In this document: positions 11,263-23,494 of the stretch, one piece after another
How the letters are laid out: each line of letters starts with the position of its first letter
Position numbering within the stretch: the first letter of the stretch is position 1
Assembly (NCBI GenBank): GCA_019009955.1
Contig: CM032228.1
Span: forward strand, 203,532,501 to 203,596,500
Source: Riptortus pedestris
Lineage: Eukaryota; Arthropoda; Insecta; Hemiptera; Alydidae
Direction: 5' to 3'
Length of the DNA stretch: 64,000 nucleotides
Program-made: the position numbers and the translations under genes
Notes under the pieces: generated by a model
Seen by the model: only the letters and a program-made list of their open reading frames with translations
Databases searched by the model: none
Told to the model about the DNA's origin: nothing

Positions 11263-12240
11263 TTATTATACTTTCAACAGAATTAATTTTTAATCTGCCC
11301 GTCAGCAATGGTTCTAAGGAAGTAAGAAATAAATAGAAAGAGAATGAATCAAGATCACCGAAGAAAGGTAAAGTAAGGATGAGCAATTATCTACATTTAA
11401 AGCAAAATAAAATAAATCATACCTTAGTATGTCAGTCCTGAAGCAGTTACTTAGTACTAAAGAAAGACACAAAGGCTATGTTAATGAGATCCTTCCAGAG
11501 ACAAGAAAAGAAATTTCTCTTTCCTTTTACTGTAATTAGAGCAAGCTAAGTGCTCACTTCTCGGGGCTTTTAAATAAAACGCTCCATTCATATTATTATT
11601 ATTATTATTACAAATGTTGTGGCTCCACAAATGGTATTGTATGATATTGCTGTAAAATAATTCCTATGGTGGATTGAAGTGGCATGATGCCCATTCAGCT
11701 TCCGGAAGCGACGTCTAAAGAAGAAATTATTTTACTCCTTAAAGAAATGGAAAACCTGAATGGATAAGGAGCATCGTAATCATTATCTAGAGTTCTATTC
11801 GGACTCTATTAGATTTGGAGATGTCTGCAGATTGGCTGGGAGGTGGAAACTTTTTTCTCATGGAGTGGCGATCACTGGGACAAAACCCTATTTTATCAGG
11901 GGAAAAATATCATCAGATAACACAATCTCTTCTTTAAATTTCTGAAAAAAGTTTAGCATACTATTTAAATGAATTTTGGCATTTTGGGGTTGATAGTAGA
12001 TTGTATTGGCTTTGAAATAGTGATTAAAATTGATCTTTGGAAGTAACGGATTTCAATATTTGTTTAACCGTTGATCCTATAGATGATTCATTCGATTCAG
12101 AATGAATAAATACTTGGAGAGAGAAAAAGACTATATATACCTATATTTATTGTAATATTATAGGTTTGATATACCTTTCAGGATTTCATCTTTTAATAAA
12201 ATAGCCTCTTGGAATAAAAAAAATTACAAGTGTTTTTGAA
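11263..12240. other. No gene seen
   Basis: AT-rich. It includes a short ATT trinucleotide run near 11591. The frame at 11760-11945 is unsupported. Confidence 0.45.
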
Positions 12241-12279
12241 TTAGTGCCAGTCAGTAATGCCACCACAGTACTGTTACGT

Positions 12280-12853
12280 TTTTTACAAAAATAATAAACG
12301 TTGTTTATTAGAGTTCTTTTGGATTACAAAATTAAATGCAAAAGCTTTAGAGTTTTTATCACTGCACAATTTATTTAAAATTGCACTACACACTTTTTAA
12401 ATTATTCTTAACTATTACTCACAGTATGCACTGATAATTTCACTTCTTATTCCACAGAACAATAACTCACGATTGTTCACAAATAACTAAAGTTCACACG
12501 GCACTGCACTGATCTTCACGAAGAACACTGCACTACACTGTTATTTACATAAACACGGCACTATACTGTTCTTTACATAATCACTTTATCGCACTGCAGC
12601 TAAAATGCACTGTTCACTAAAGCTGCACTGAACGCAGTGTTATTCATTTGAATAGAACTGAGAGCAAAGTAAACTGATGACCGAGCTGGACAGCTTTTAT
12701 AGAAGGGTGGCGTGATCAAAAGAGAACTGCCCAGACAAGCCCTAGGCCCCAGACGGCTATCGCCGAGAACATTCTTTGGTGCCAAAGGTCCTTTCATCTA
12801 CTTCGTACGTGATTAACTCTGTTTACTTTTTCATGCATGTAGTTTTCACAACA
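12280..12853 (-). mobile_element. Possible solo LTR
   Basis: Read on the minus strand the segment starts TGTTGTGAAAAC and ends AAAACGTAACA, so it has TG...CA ends. It holds a core promoter in the expected place and a 3' half with repeated CACTGCACTACACTG-like units (12490-12600). I cannot find a convincing target duplication, so it may instead be another promoter-bearing repeat. Confidence 0.3.
12671..12701 (-). promoter_or_regulatory. TATA box and arthropod-type initiator (minus strand)
   Basis: TATAAAAG at 12701-12694 is followed by TCAGTTT with its A at 12675, about 26 bases downstream. The spacing and the TCAGT initiator match arthropod RNA polymerase II core promoters. A second TCAGTTC lies at about 12661. 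No gene follows, so the promoter probably belongs to a retroelement LTR. Confidence 0.4.
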
Positions 12854-13366
12854 GTCCTATTACAATGACGATTTTCTGTTGGTTTGTTTCTTGATATCTA
12901 AAAATATCTTCAGTTTTATTTTTATTGTTCGGTCATTTACTCATTTGAATATCCTTGGGGAGTTGTATTATTTTTTGGATTATTTCTTGAATGAGGTAAG
13001 ATTTCTCGTGTCAGTATTTTTCGTGCTGCATTGTAATTATTTTAGAAAGTGTATATAGTGTATTATTATCTTTTCATGTTATATAAGTGGTGGTTGTCTC
13101 TGGGAACTAGTAATTTTCCAAGTAAGTAATTATGTAAGTGAGGCAGACGTCCTGCCCTTGTGACCTCTTCACTCATTCAGATCTTTCATTTAGGCGTTTG
13201 CCAAATTATTTTCCATAAATTTTTAAAAGCCCAGTTTTATTATTTAGTGTTTATAATTCTGTTGTCTCCATTTTATTATTTTGTATGGATTTCTCATTAG
13301 CGTATGCATTTATTCACTTAATATTCACGGTGTGTGTTAAATGTTACCAGTACGTATATTTATCTA
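12854..13366. other. No gene seen
   Basis: T-rich sequence without recognised features. Confidence 0.45.
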
Positions 13367-13430
13367 TTGTAAAACTTCACGTGGGAAATCTGTTTGGTTT
13401 ACGCAGTCCTGCGTGACGGGCTTTTTATTG
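13367..13430 (-). mobile_element. Family A 5'-end fragment
   Basis: It contains CGTGGGAAATCTG, TTTACGCAG and GCGTGACGGGC, the reverse complement of the family A 5' terminus. Only the outer 64 bases are present. Confidence 0.7.
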
Positions 13431-13509
13431 TTCAAAGTGGATTGTACGTTGCTTATGCTTTCACCATGATTCTGGGAATGGCTCTCAGTGTTTTTAAAAT
13501 TATATAGTA

Positions 13510-15174
13510 CTAGCTCAGATACCCGGCTTCGCCCGGAAATTGATTTGAGGCTGAGTGGTGATGGTATTTTTTTGGGAAGGCTTTAATTTGCACAATATTT
13601 TGACATTTACTCGTCCCAGTGTTTAGGGTTATACCCGTTGTTGGCATTTGTTAATAATAAAATTATTTTTTTATGTATGTCTTCACTGTCCTCCAAATTG
13701 TCATATTTCCCGTCCCCTGTGCATTATGCATAGATTTCAGTTATTAAGGACAAAATATTAACAAAGATTTGAATTAATTTTTCCAGGTGAGGTACCTCAT
13801 AGTTCAAATTGGAATGAATTGTTGAGCATATCAATATTTCTACGCAAATTACTTGCTCCACACATTGTTCCTGGAGAAATGTATAAAAAAAAAAAAAAAA
13901 AAAAAAGTTAATCTAAATAACAAAGTAAACAACTTTTGTTATGTGCATGTTTGTCGAAAAACATATAGAAAATGAAATATCGCAAATTTTTATTTCAGGC
14001 CTCCCTTATAACCCCCACTCCCGTTCTAACCTAAAAATTTTAATATAGCTTATAATCATGGAAGAATTAATGCTAATTGACATACCGAGTTTTTTTAGTT
14101 CGGTTTAATCGTTAGCGCCCAATGAAATAGTTGACTCCCGCTTTAGTTTATAGTGTATATCTCGTTTACACTTTGTTAAAAGATAAAAATGAATATGACA
14201 AAAGTTACTCTAAATAACAAAATAAACAACTTTTGTTATGTTCATATTTGCCGAAAAACGAATAGAAAACGAAATACCGCAATTTTTAAATGCAGGACTC
14301 CCTTACAACCCCCACTCCTGCCCGTCCGTAGAAATGTTGCTATGGCTTGTTATAATGATAGCGTTAGTCCTAATACACATACCGAGTTTTGTTTATTTCG
14401 GTTGAGTCTTTTGTGCCAAATAAAATTGCTGACTCCCGCTATAATTTTTAGCGTATAACGCCTTTATACTTCGGTATACGACGATAGTGTATATAAAAAA
14501 GTTTCTCTAAATAACAAAATAAACAACTTTTGTTTGTGCATATTTGTTGAACATGCAATAGGAAACGAAATACCACTATTATTAATTTCAGGCCTTCCTT
14601 ATAACCCCCACTCCTGCCCGTCCCTAGAAATGTTAGTATGGCTTATTATAAGGAAGGCGTTAGTGCTAATTCACATACCGAGTTTGGTTTAGTTCGGTTG
14701 AGTCTTTTGTGCCAAATAAAATTGTGGACTCCCGCTATAGTTTTTAGCGTATAACTCATTTATACTTCCGTATACGGCAAAAGTGTATATAACAAAAATT
14801 ACTGTAAATAACAAAATAAACAACTTTTGTTATGGGCATAATTGCTGAAAAAGCAATAGGAAACGAAATATCGCTATTTTTAATTTCAGGCTTTCCTTAT
14901 AACCCCCACTCCTGTTCATCTCAGAGAATATTAATATAGCCTAAAGTCTAAGTTGGGTTAGTAGTAATATACATACTAAGTGTCATAAAATTCGGTTCAG
15001 CCGTTTATGCGTTAAAAGGTAACAAACACACAAATAAACAATCAAGCAAACAGACACCAAAGAAACAAATTGCAGATATCATGTCTATGGCTTGTGAAAC
15101 GAAAAGTTTTCGTGAAGTTTCGAGAAAAAAAAATCAATGTACATACAGAGGTTACAATTTTATATATATATAGA
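13510..15174 (-). mobile_element. Complete non-autonomous Helitron (1.67 kb)
   Basis: On the minus strand it starts A|TCTATATATATA (15174) and ends with the hairpin CCGGGCGAAGCCGGG, then TATCTGAG and CTAG|T (13510). TC at the 5' end, a hairpin about ten bases before CTAG, and insertion between A and T are the defining Helitron marks. The body holds four modules of about 297 bases, recognised by CCCCCACTCC near 14014, 14308, 14605 and 14902. The 5' region carries TTTGTTTG repeats and CGGCTGAACCGAATTTT. There is no Rep/helicase gene, so it depends on a partner. Confidence 0.88.
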
Positions 15175-18100
15175 TAGATTAATAAAAACCAAAAAATAAA
15201 GATTTTCGATTTTAGCGATTTTCTCAATTTGGTTTTAGGTATACACATTAAAAGGCTCGTCTGAAACGTAGAGACTTTTTGAGTGCCACTTAACTTTCAA
15301 ACTTGTAGGCCAAAGCACGTAAACATGTGTAGCAAGGAGAAAAATTTGCCGGCTCCCCCTGCTGTGCTAGGCCTGGACTTCACCTTGCTAATGTTGTTCA
15401 GATAGCTAATTATGTTCCGTTTCCTTTTAAAATTAATTACTGTAAGCTGCATTAGGCAGAGTGCATTCTGCAGAGTGGAACAAGTGAAACTGGGTTTGTT
15501 GTCCATTGGAGAAGTGCTCGTTTCTTCTTTGGCCAATTATTTGTCTAGTAGGAATAGTGATGGACAATGATGCACATATAGTTGTTGCTGAAGATACAAT
15601 TTATGTAAGCCTCCCTGAAAGAGAGGTTTCTTTTTTATCACGTCGAGATGACAATTTTTTTTTTTTTTTAATTTTTCTTCACATGTATTATCCTTACTGG
15701 TTTCTGAGGGTAAGCCAAACGGATAATGAACTTCATATTTTGTATGCCGTATCGATATTTACACTATAATAACGTTTTATTTCTTCTCCTAAGTTATAAG
15801 TAAGGTTATGACCAAAAAATGTGAGCTTAAACTTTAATTTAGGTCTGAATGGTAGATCTCACAGTCTACCAGATTGGTGGTTGGTTGTGGGTTAATAGAG
15901 AAAAATATATGTCACAGAAAAATGGAAAAAATATATAGTTGAACAAAGAAAAGCAAAATAATGTTCTGGTTGATCTCAGGAGCAATAGAAGTTGGATTAT
16001 TAAAAAATTAATTAGTATTACATGAATTCAGATGTTGATTTAGAAAGGGTGATATTCGGCATAGATAAGAAAGTGTATGATGAAAGAGAACAAATTTGGA
16101 AATATGACTATATACATGGACCCCCTATAATATGACTATATGCAGGAAACCCTCAATTTGAAATAGAGCTGAGGGGAGCTCATGAGTCATGACAGACATT
16201 CCTAAAAGGAGGTTACGTACCGTAACACCGTATGGCGTGAGCTCAGAAAGGAACTGCACCATAGAACAGCTAAGGGGCGAGTATGGGGACCAGCGTTGAT
16301 TTGTAGCAGTCAGCTGATCTAAGTAACGCATTAATTTCAGAATATTGAACTTTTATAAGCTAAACCGTTTCCTCTTGCCGTGCAGTAGGACTCGACACTC
16401 TTTTAAAAAAGACGACCGACTATGTGTTCTGTGTTATTCTTGCTTCTTCCGGCACATATTGTTCATAGTACAACTAACGCTGAACCCACTTGGTACCAAA
16501 CTCACATTCTGATTGGAGTTTTGCTAGGCTTTGTTTGGCAATGCACCTATTAGCTGTACACTAGGGAATGTATTTTAGGTAGGAATGTTTTCCTTTTTTG
16601 TCTTTGTAGTAACTGACTCATGTCAGGTAACAAAGGATGTTCAGTAGGTTACGGCTAGCAGTAATCATCACTATCATTGATTGATTTAAGCTACTCAGAG
16701 ATGTGTTATGTCTCTTACAATTTTATCCTCGATTTTGACTTAGAATTGTTTCTAACCCTTTTCTTTGGCGATTTCCATTATGTTTTGATTCTATGAGAAT
16801 TAGGGGCTTACTGTAGACGGAAATGGCTATACCACTCCTTCGTCAGTTATATGCATGCTCAAGTAGCTATGCTCCCATCCTGAAGTGGTTTGTTGCCCAG
16901 CTGTTTGGCCGGTATTACATAGGTAGTTCATGGTTATATTGGAGGCAGGGGCTACTAGATTGATAGTTGAGCAATTTGGTGGTAATGGCGGATCAAGGAG
17001 GCTGGTTCCTAAGAGGCTCCTCGTGGAATCCCTTCCAAGGCTATTATGTTCCCGAAGGGCCGATAGAGGGAAGGCCTCCCTAATCCCCTACAGCCATTAA
17101 TTACCTCAGGGGGTAAAGGGCCTATTTAACAGTTTACATTCTGGGTGGAGTTAGTACCTGCATCACTCCAACTATGGTGTGACCGGATGCCTGGGCTTAG
17201 CCCAACATTATATAGTAGTAGTTCCCATTCGTTGATTTTGGGGGGTTTCTCTCAGTAACTGGCACGTGGGTTTATATTAAAGGTGAAATCAATAGCATGG
17301 TCAGTAAAGGGGTTTCACTCAACTTTGATATCACATTGTTCTCCAGTAAATTATTTAAACTTGAATACACCAAGGATTCTGAAAAGCAATATTACTGTAA
17401 CTGCCTGACTGAAGCCAACCATTAAAAGTTTTTGGATTAATTTACGTTTTTTAAGTTGGTTTCATTTGAGGCATGGAACTTGTAGGCAATGTTAAATAAA
17501 TAATTTTATTTAGGACTGAGTTTTATTTATTAACTAGCCTTAATGATCTGAGAATTTGGCCCGTTCGGTATGGTGGGGTTGTACTAACTTTAATCAGATC
17601 AGATACACCATGAACAATAAATGTATGATAGCGTCTATAGACTAGGATCTACTTGTGTTGGTAAAGGTGGCCTCCAAAGTATAATGTACATATATCTATG
17701 CATAGGGTAAGAGTATGCAGCGCAATTGACATCTTTTTGTATGCATCTTGCGTGCGTGTAAAAGTAACAACTTATTTTTCGTGTCTATTGTACGTTTTAT
17801 AAAAATGACGAAGTACATTTATCTACATCGTGAGTGTATCCTGTCTTAAGATAAGAAACTTTCATGAGCTATAAATTCATGGGTGTGATACAAGGGTATG
17901 GGCGGGACATAAATGGAGAATAGATGCTACTGTGGTGTTCACCCGGTCACGAGTGAGACTGTAGGTGAAATGGGTTGACGGGGTGAAGAGAGAACGCAAA
18001 GAAGTTCCTGGAAAGACATCGCTCATGATATACAGAAGTGAAGAAGGCTGGTAATGGCGGCTGAATATATAACATTCGGTATACGATTTGAATGGAAATT

Positions 18101-18943
18101 ATTGGTTCAACAGTCTTTGAAGGGCTTTTGAAGATTGTCATATATCCAGCTTCATTTGACGCATTTTTATTTTATTATTTTTTTTTTTTTTGGCATTTCA
18201 GACCAAATGTTGCAACTTGTTTATTTAGGTAGTTTCTCAACTGCCTGATTTGGAGTACCGAGTAGTCTCAGCTAAATCAAATTTAAATGAGAATTCTCGG
18301 TCATGAACATGCACCTGTTGTTCCTTGCGTCCCCACTGTGCCACTATTTCGCTATGTCGATATTTAGTATTTATTAATACTGGATATTAATCATTAAATA
18401 TATCGTACATTAAAGCCACCGACAGATCGCGTCTAAGGTATGCTGGGCAGTGAATCTGTCAGCTGTAGTGCAGTAGCCACCTGAAGGAGCTGGTCGATAT
18501 AGGCATCTCGAATACCGGCCAACCATTCATCCCAGTCTTTTCAAGCAACATTTTCCCCTTTTTTGTGAACTTTAATCTCGAGTCTCATATTAAATCTCTG
18601 CTTTCATTTTATTAGATCATCATCTTCTAAAGCTTCTTACTTCGCTTTTTCATTATGTAGGAAACTAGAATCGTTTCAATTTTGCCACTAGCACATTTTT
18701 TCCAAGATTTTTTGTGATGCATTTTAATTACATTTTGAATAAGGAATGAGGAAACCCTAAGGACAAATATGACATACATAATGTAAATGTAAATGTATGT
18801 TGCAAAACTAACTGCATTCATCCTTTCTTTTTTCCCTGTTCCTTTAACCTTTTTTCCCCATATTTCAATACTTTATGGTTATTGAAAGTACCTAAGCTGG
18901 AGATGCGCTATCGCTTTTTTGTTGTTATAGTAGACATTACTGA
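15175..18943. other. No gene seen
   Basis: A 3.8 kb stretch with several frames below 90 codons, none with a domain. A T-run lies near 15655 and a GC-richer block at about 16970-17220 that I do not recognise. Confidence 0.4.
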
Positions 18944-19200
18944 TCCTTTGCCACCCCCTTATTGATTAGCGATTTTACGCAGTGAGGGATCAACTTGGTG
19001 TTCAACCCCGTTAACCAAGGAGTTCATGGAAGAGTTGTGGATAGTAAATTTCTCCTATTCATGAAACCACCAGGGCCCCGGCACGAGAACATACCAGGTA
19101 GCGTACCGGTTTTCTTCCCATTCTAATACTCATCATGCTCGATGTGGCATGATTTCGTTCATCTGAAGTCAGACGTTCTCACATTGTGCTATCTCCTGGC
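18944..19200 (+). repeat. Unclassified repeat, copy 1
   Basis: GATCCTTTGCCACCCC and GATTTTACGCAGTGAGGGAT parallel 53607-53700 (GATCCTTAGCCACCCC; TTTTACGAAGTGAGCGGTCA). The copies are diverged. I cannot assign a class. Confidence 0.45.
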
Positions 19201-19224
19201 GCTCTAGCCGTTAGATTTTTTTGT

Positions 19225-19355
19225 TTTAGGAGATTTCCTTTAAGGGAAATCAACTATTGAGGTTGTACTCGCGATTTGAAAAACAAAACCTTGTGATGTC
19301 CATCGATAACATCTAGGGGATAACGAAAACAAGGACCGCTCAAAATCATATATAT
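19225..19355 (-). mobile_element. Family A 3'-end fragment
   Basis: The hairpin GATTTCCTTTAAGGGAAATC is followed by TATTGAGGTTGTACTC and ATGTCCATCGATAAC. It is truncated at the position of the usual internal TA tract. Confidence 0.75.
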
Positions 19356-19665
19356 TATTAAGCAGCTCCTGCTTGACTGATTTTTTTCAACGATTAATGT
19401 AGAAATAAAAGTAAAGCTTGTCAGTGATAGAAATTGAACTTGAGGACTTAGCAATTGGATAAATTATAAAATTCTGAGTCTCTTATGTTTCTTGTATGCG
19501 CCACAAAAAAATTAAGTTACCATCCTTCTTCATTGCCTATCCGATTTCCTGTGTCTTGTATTCTATACACTACTACTAGACTATGAGCAGTCTTAACCGA
19601 ATTTTTAAGTTAATTATTTATAAATGGCTATTTTTGAAAAACCACCACATTGCTTCTAGTTGATC

Positions 19666-19887
19666 ATTCGGGTTGGCCTTGCGAGTTAGGGTGTTGGTCC
19701 TAATCTCGCATGGCAGACCTAGAGTGGCGGGTTCCATTCCCACCCTGGGCAATAGAAATTTATTTAGTGACGGAATCATTAAATAAACTCCTTAGGCCCA
19801 CCCTGACTAGAAAAGGATGGTAACCTGTAGATAACACGGCCCGATTAGCCTAGTAGCATAAAGTGGACGTAAAATTAAAAAAAAACA
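19666..19887 (+). mobile_element. tRNA-derived SINE
   Basis: The head has an A-box-like GCGAGTTAGGGTG and a B box GGGTTCCATTCC at 19729, in tRNA spacing. The body contains CACCCTGACTAG, GGTAACCTGTAGATAAC, GATTAGCC and GTGGACGT, and an A-rich tail ends it. The same body recurs at six other sites in this window in both orientations. RNA polymerase III would transcribe it; it encodes no protein. Confidence 0.75.
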
Positions 19888-19909
19888 TTTACAGCTATAA
19901 CCTTGGAAT

Positions 19910-20139
19910 TGATGGCTATTTGATAAGGATCAATAAGAAGGCCAAGTTCTCTACAGTTTTTTAATATTATGCAGAGTGCACTTTCGGAGTCAACGCTCCA
20001 TCCTCAGTGGCTGCTGATTAAAGCTGCGTAGCTTGGACCACGACCGCTGGTCGACAGTAGAGGACTTGGCCTTCTTATTGATCCTTATCAATTGGTTCCT
20101 CTACCATCCAGCATATTCCAGAGATATGATGGCTATTTG
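19910..20139. mobile_element. Snapback element 2, with 13-bp target duplication
   Basis: An element of 204 bases (19923-20126) lies between exact copies of TGATGGCTATTTG (19910-19922 and 20127-20139). Its arms are inverted: AAGAAGGCCAAGTTCTCTAC on the left, with the complement GTAGAGGACTTGGCCTTCTT on the right. A unique tail with CCATCCAGCA follows on the right. A variable-length duplication plus an inverted terminal segment fits Penelope-like insertion. Confidence 0.7.
19971..20011 (-). ncRNA. Hammerhead-ribozyme-like motif in snapback 2
   Basis: Read on the minus strand: GCCA, CUGAGGA (20007-20001), an extra U, stem II GGAG/CUCC around a six-base loop, GAAA (19985-19982), a stem III palindrome AGUGCACU, then CUC. 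Stem I pairs only A-U and C-G before a mismatch, so this copy is probably slowed or dead. Confidence 0.5.
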
Positions 20140-21017
20140 TTGTAGTCCTTTGACGCAATGTTTTGTTATTTAAGTGTTGTAACTGTTTTTTGGCTCAGCT
20201 TTTGTAAGTGTACCAAGGTTGTTCTTTGAAGTAATGCACTTGGAACATTTACTTACTTTACTATTACAGAAAAAAAATGTTTCTTCAAAGTTTAAAAAGT
20301 GTCAAGTACTGAGCTTTAGATTGTTAAACAAAAACAAAGAAACGTAAATTATTATCATCCCCAATTTATGAGGCTACATTACGTACTCATGGCGATTGAT
20401 ATAATATCTCCTGTTAAAATTGAATATGTCATAATGGGTTAGTGGGTTGTGAGAGGCTGTGTAAGTGAGGAGATAGGAACAAGTTCCAGCAGGTTCCGGC
20501 CATTGAATCTAGAATATTAAGCAGTTTCTGATCGCACTTTCCACTTACGCTACAGTTTGGTTAAGTTTAATCGGTGGGATGCAAAGCGTACTTGGTGGAA
20601 AGTCCTTGTTCATTGATCTGCAACTAACTGGAAGCTGCCGACCCTCTGTGCTACCTTACACTGCCGAGATGTGATTATGTCGAATAGGAAATTGTTCAAC
20701 TGATAAACTTTACGCCAGGAAATTACGGTTCCAGAGTATCTCAGTAGTGGTAGATAAGGAGATAGAATAAAGCAAAAGCCTTCTCAAATTAAACCATTAT
20801 TATTTTGCAACGTAATGAAATTATAACCAAATATTATTTAATTTTTGCGTCAATTTTCTGTACGCTATGAAATGTTTTGTGGGTTAGGCGTACCTTCTTT
20901 TGTACATTACAGCTGTATGTAAGCTCTTGCGTAGTAATTTTAAATGTCAGAACAAAAAAAATATTCGATCCATAAAATATTTTGTTCTGGATTATAGGAC
21001 GAGAGACTAATGAAATG
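20140..21017. other. No gene seen
   Basis: Nothing recognised. Confidence 0.45.
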
Positions 21018-21505
21018 TCCGTCACGCAGGGGCTGCACCGTACTCATCTCATCTCGTCCGTTACGTGCACACATAATATAAATGGATATATGTCGGTTAA
21101 TATTTAAGATTGAGAATAAATGTATATTACAATATTAATAGTAAATTTAATTTACAATAAGATTGGTTCTATACAATTTTTCCGACGTATAGTAACAAAG
21201 ATGTATCGAATTTCCGAAAATCCTCCCTCTAAACCCCCCCCCCCTCCCACTGGTCCGATTCCAGATATTGACGAACTTGATCTTTATTTTTACATAAAAC
21301 GTTTAAATATCGAGTTCGGTAACGATGAAGCGAAAATTACGACCGCTAGAGCGTTAACTGACAAATATATAGACATATAATTTTTAACGGACGTCGTTTT
21401 CGTCATCTTCTTGGTTAGGATCGATGGACATTTGAAGAAAAATTTTGAAAATCGCGTCATGAGTACGACCTCAATACCTGATTTCCCCTAAGGGAAATCT
21501 GCTAA
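21018..21505 (+). mobile_element. Family A, end-to-end copy (488 bp), with open frame
   Basis: 5' TCCGTCACGCAGGGGCTG; 3' hairpin GATTTCCCCTAAGGGAAATC followed by TGCTAA. It carries CGGTTAATATT, ATACAATTTTTCCGACGTAT, a C-run and the end block TGGACATTTGAAG. An 86-codon frame (21120-21380) starts MYITILIVNLI and runs through a proline tract into LDLYFYIKRLNIEF. Related frames occur in two other copies. The internal microsatellite is reduced to a few bases here. Confidence 0.8.
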
Positions 21506-23062
21506 AACATTGTGTACGACTCAGTATTAGGTACTACACACGGCGATTCGAATAAGTGATTGAAATTATTGTATTATCAAAATCGTCTAAGTAAAATCAC
21601 CAACAGTGCTGTTTGGGTAATCGTTTAGCGCCTTGTGGGTGGTTGTGGTGGTGTTGTAAATAGATATCGGAATTGAATTGTTGTTTTATAGACGCCAGAT
21701 TTGAAACTCGAGATTTCACTATACATTTTATGTATTCCTTTGAGATAAAGGTAGTAATAGCAAGTTCCCCTTCACCATTTCCATTCAGCATAATGAAGGG
21801 ATCGAGTAGCTACAATACAGCTGGGGATATGTCGAGTTGTACATTAGGTTCTCTTACCTATGTATCTCATCGGCTGTTATGTCATCTTTGGCTATAATTA
21901 ATTCATTTTACGATGTAATGAAAATTTTGCAGATTTCAACAAAATTATCCGTTTTGAACCTACGTTTGTTCGTATCTCATAGACCAATAGTTCGTATCTC
22001 ACTGGAGTCATTATCGGCTAGACTTAGAATGGTAATATTTCATATTTGTTATCCCTCCTTTAGATGTATTAATAGGGAGTGGGGTTTAGAAAAAAAAAAC
22101 AAATTAAAAAAAAAATGCTAAGCCTCGGTTCCTATTAGGGGTACAAAAATGGGTTCGGATCTTTATTGAAATGATCTAATTATATTCTACGACATTATTA
22201 TATCACTTTCAAATGAAATAATTTTTTAATTAAGTACAATTTTGTTTATTTATTACTAAGAGTACGAGAAAGTAATGCAATGCCGACAGACTTTAAATCA
22301 TTTAGACCATTTGAGTTGGGAAAATGAAAAAGTAGTGGAATATATGTAGGGAACCAGGTTTAGCCCATATCCGAAATTCATCTCGTATATTCTTAAATAC
22401 GTTTAAAGTGTTTAATATATTACTATCTCGGACACTATATACATCCGAACTGCCATTTTTGTTAGTGCTAGAATAGGACTAGACATGACGAGGAGATATG
22501 CAAAGTCAGAATCAACAATGAATGAAACTTCTATAACGTAGTCCCCTTTCCAAGTCCGTAACCTAGATAGCGCAACAAGTCACACAGAAAATTATTCTAA
22601 AATACTCTCTTCTTGAGCCAAAGGTATACCTCTAGTTTGTATTAGCCCCATGGCAGACGAAAAACGAGAACTTTTTACTTTTTAGACTGCATACATTAAA
22701 AGTACATTGTTGGTGTACGTGCAGACTTCTTTTGGAGTACTTTATCCAGTAAACAGCATTTCTTGATTTTCATAAATAACAAGAAAACACGTCATTTCCC
22801 CTAGGGTTCTGATTGAGTCTGTCCAACAATAATGGGGACATGAAGAGCTGATAGAACTCCAATTGAAGCGGGAACTGATAAGGAGCTGTAAATCAGTAGA
22901 TCAGTGGAAAAGACGTCTATGTGTTTTTCTCTTCGATTGTCCCAGTGGTCAAACTTTTTATTATTATTTCTTTTTTAAAATCATAAGTTCTGAATTGCCA
23001 TTCAGTCGAAATACAGTCCGCTATAATTTGCATACATCATTTTTTTAAAGAACGTTATAGTC
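21506..23062. other. No gene seen
   Basis: AT-rich. Short frames around 21597-22121 overlap each other on both strands and have no domain. Confidence 0.4.
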
Positions 23063-23150
23063 ACACCCTGGTTAGAAATGGGTGGTAACCTGAAGATAAC
23101 TCACCCCAATTAGCCATAGTAGCAAAAAGAAGACGTTAGTAAATAACAAT
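23063..23150 (+). mobile_element. SINE 3' fragment
   Basis: Matches the SINE body: CACCCTGGTTAGAAATGGG, GGTAACCTGAAGATAAC, ATTAGCCATAGTAGC, GACGTTAGTAAATA. Confidence 0.6.
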
Positions 23151-23279
23151 AAAGATATTTTTAGCAAATAAGTCATGAAGAAAACGGTCCTCCGGCTGTT
23201 CCTCAAATTGATGTATGTTGGGAACGTCGGAACGTTGGATCGCAAAATGCTATCTTTTTAAACCAGTGCAATTCTGCAA

Positions 23280-23494
23280 TATATACACATGCATATTTAT
23301 ACATTTTTTCGTAATTCAAATATTAAGCAAGCTGTGGCTCGCATAGTAGTTCGTACGCCCTTCTTTTCAGTTTTCACTAAATCCCCACTCCTACTCACGG
23401 ATTTTTAATTAGAAATAAAGATTATATGGTAAGATGAGATATCGTACATGAATGTGAGATATCTCCTAAGTTCACGCATCCCCTGTTTATCAGA
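23280..23494 (-). mobile_element. Family A fragment, long variant, degraded
   Basis: It holds the long-variant block CAGTTTTCACTAAATCCCCA, then CTCCTACTCA, and the 5' terminus TTCACGCATCCCCTG... ending AGACTTTTT. Confidence 0.5.

Noticed and set aside
12600..12797. 65-codon minus-strand frame
   Set aside because: It overlaps a TATA/initiator promoter in a probable LTR; no domain.
19666..19740. tRNA gene
   Set aside because: A and B box-like words are present, but there is no cloverleaf and the sequence continues into a repeated SINE body and A-tail.
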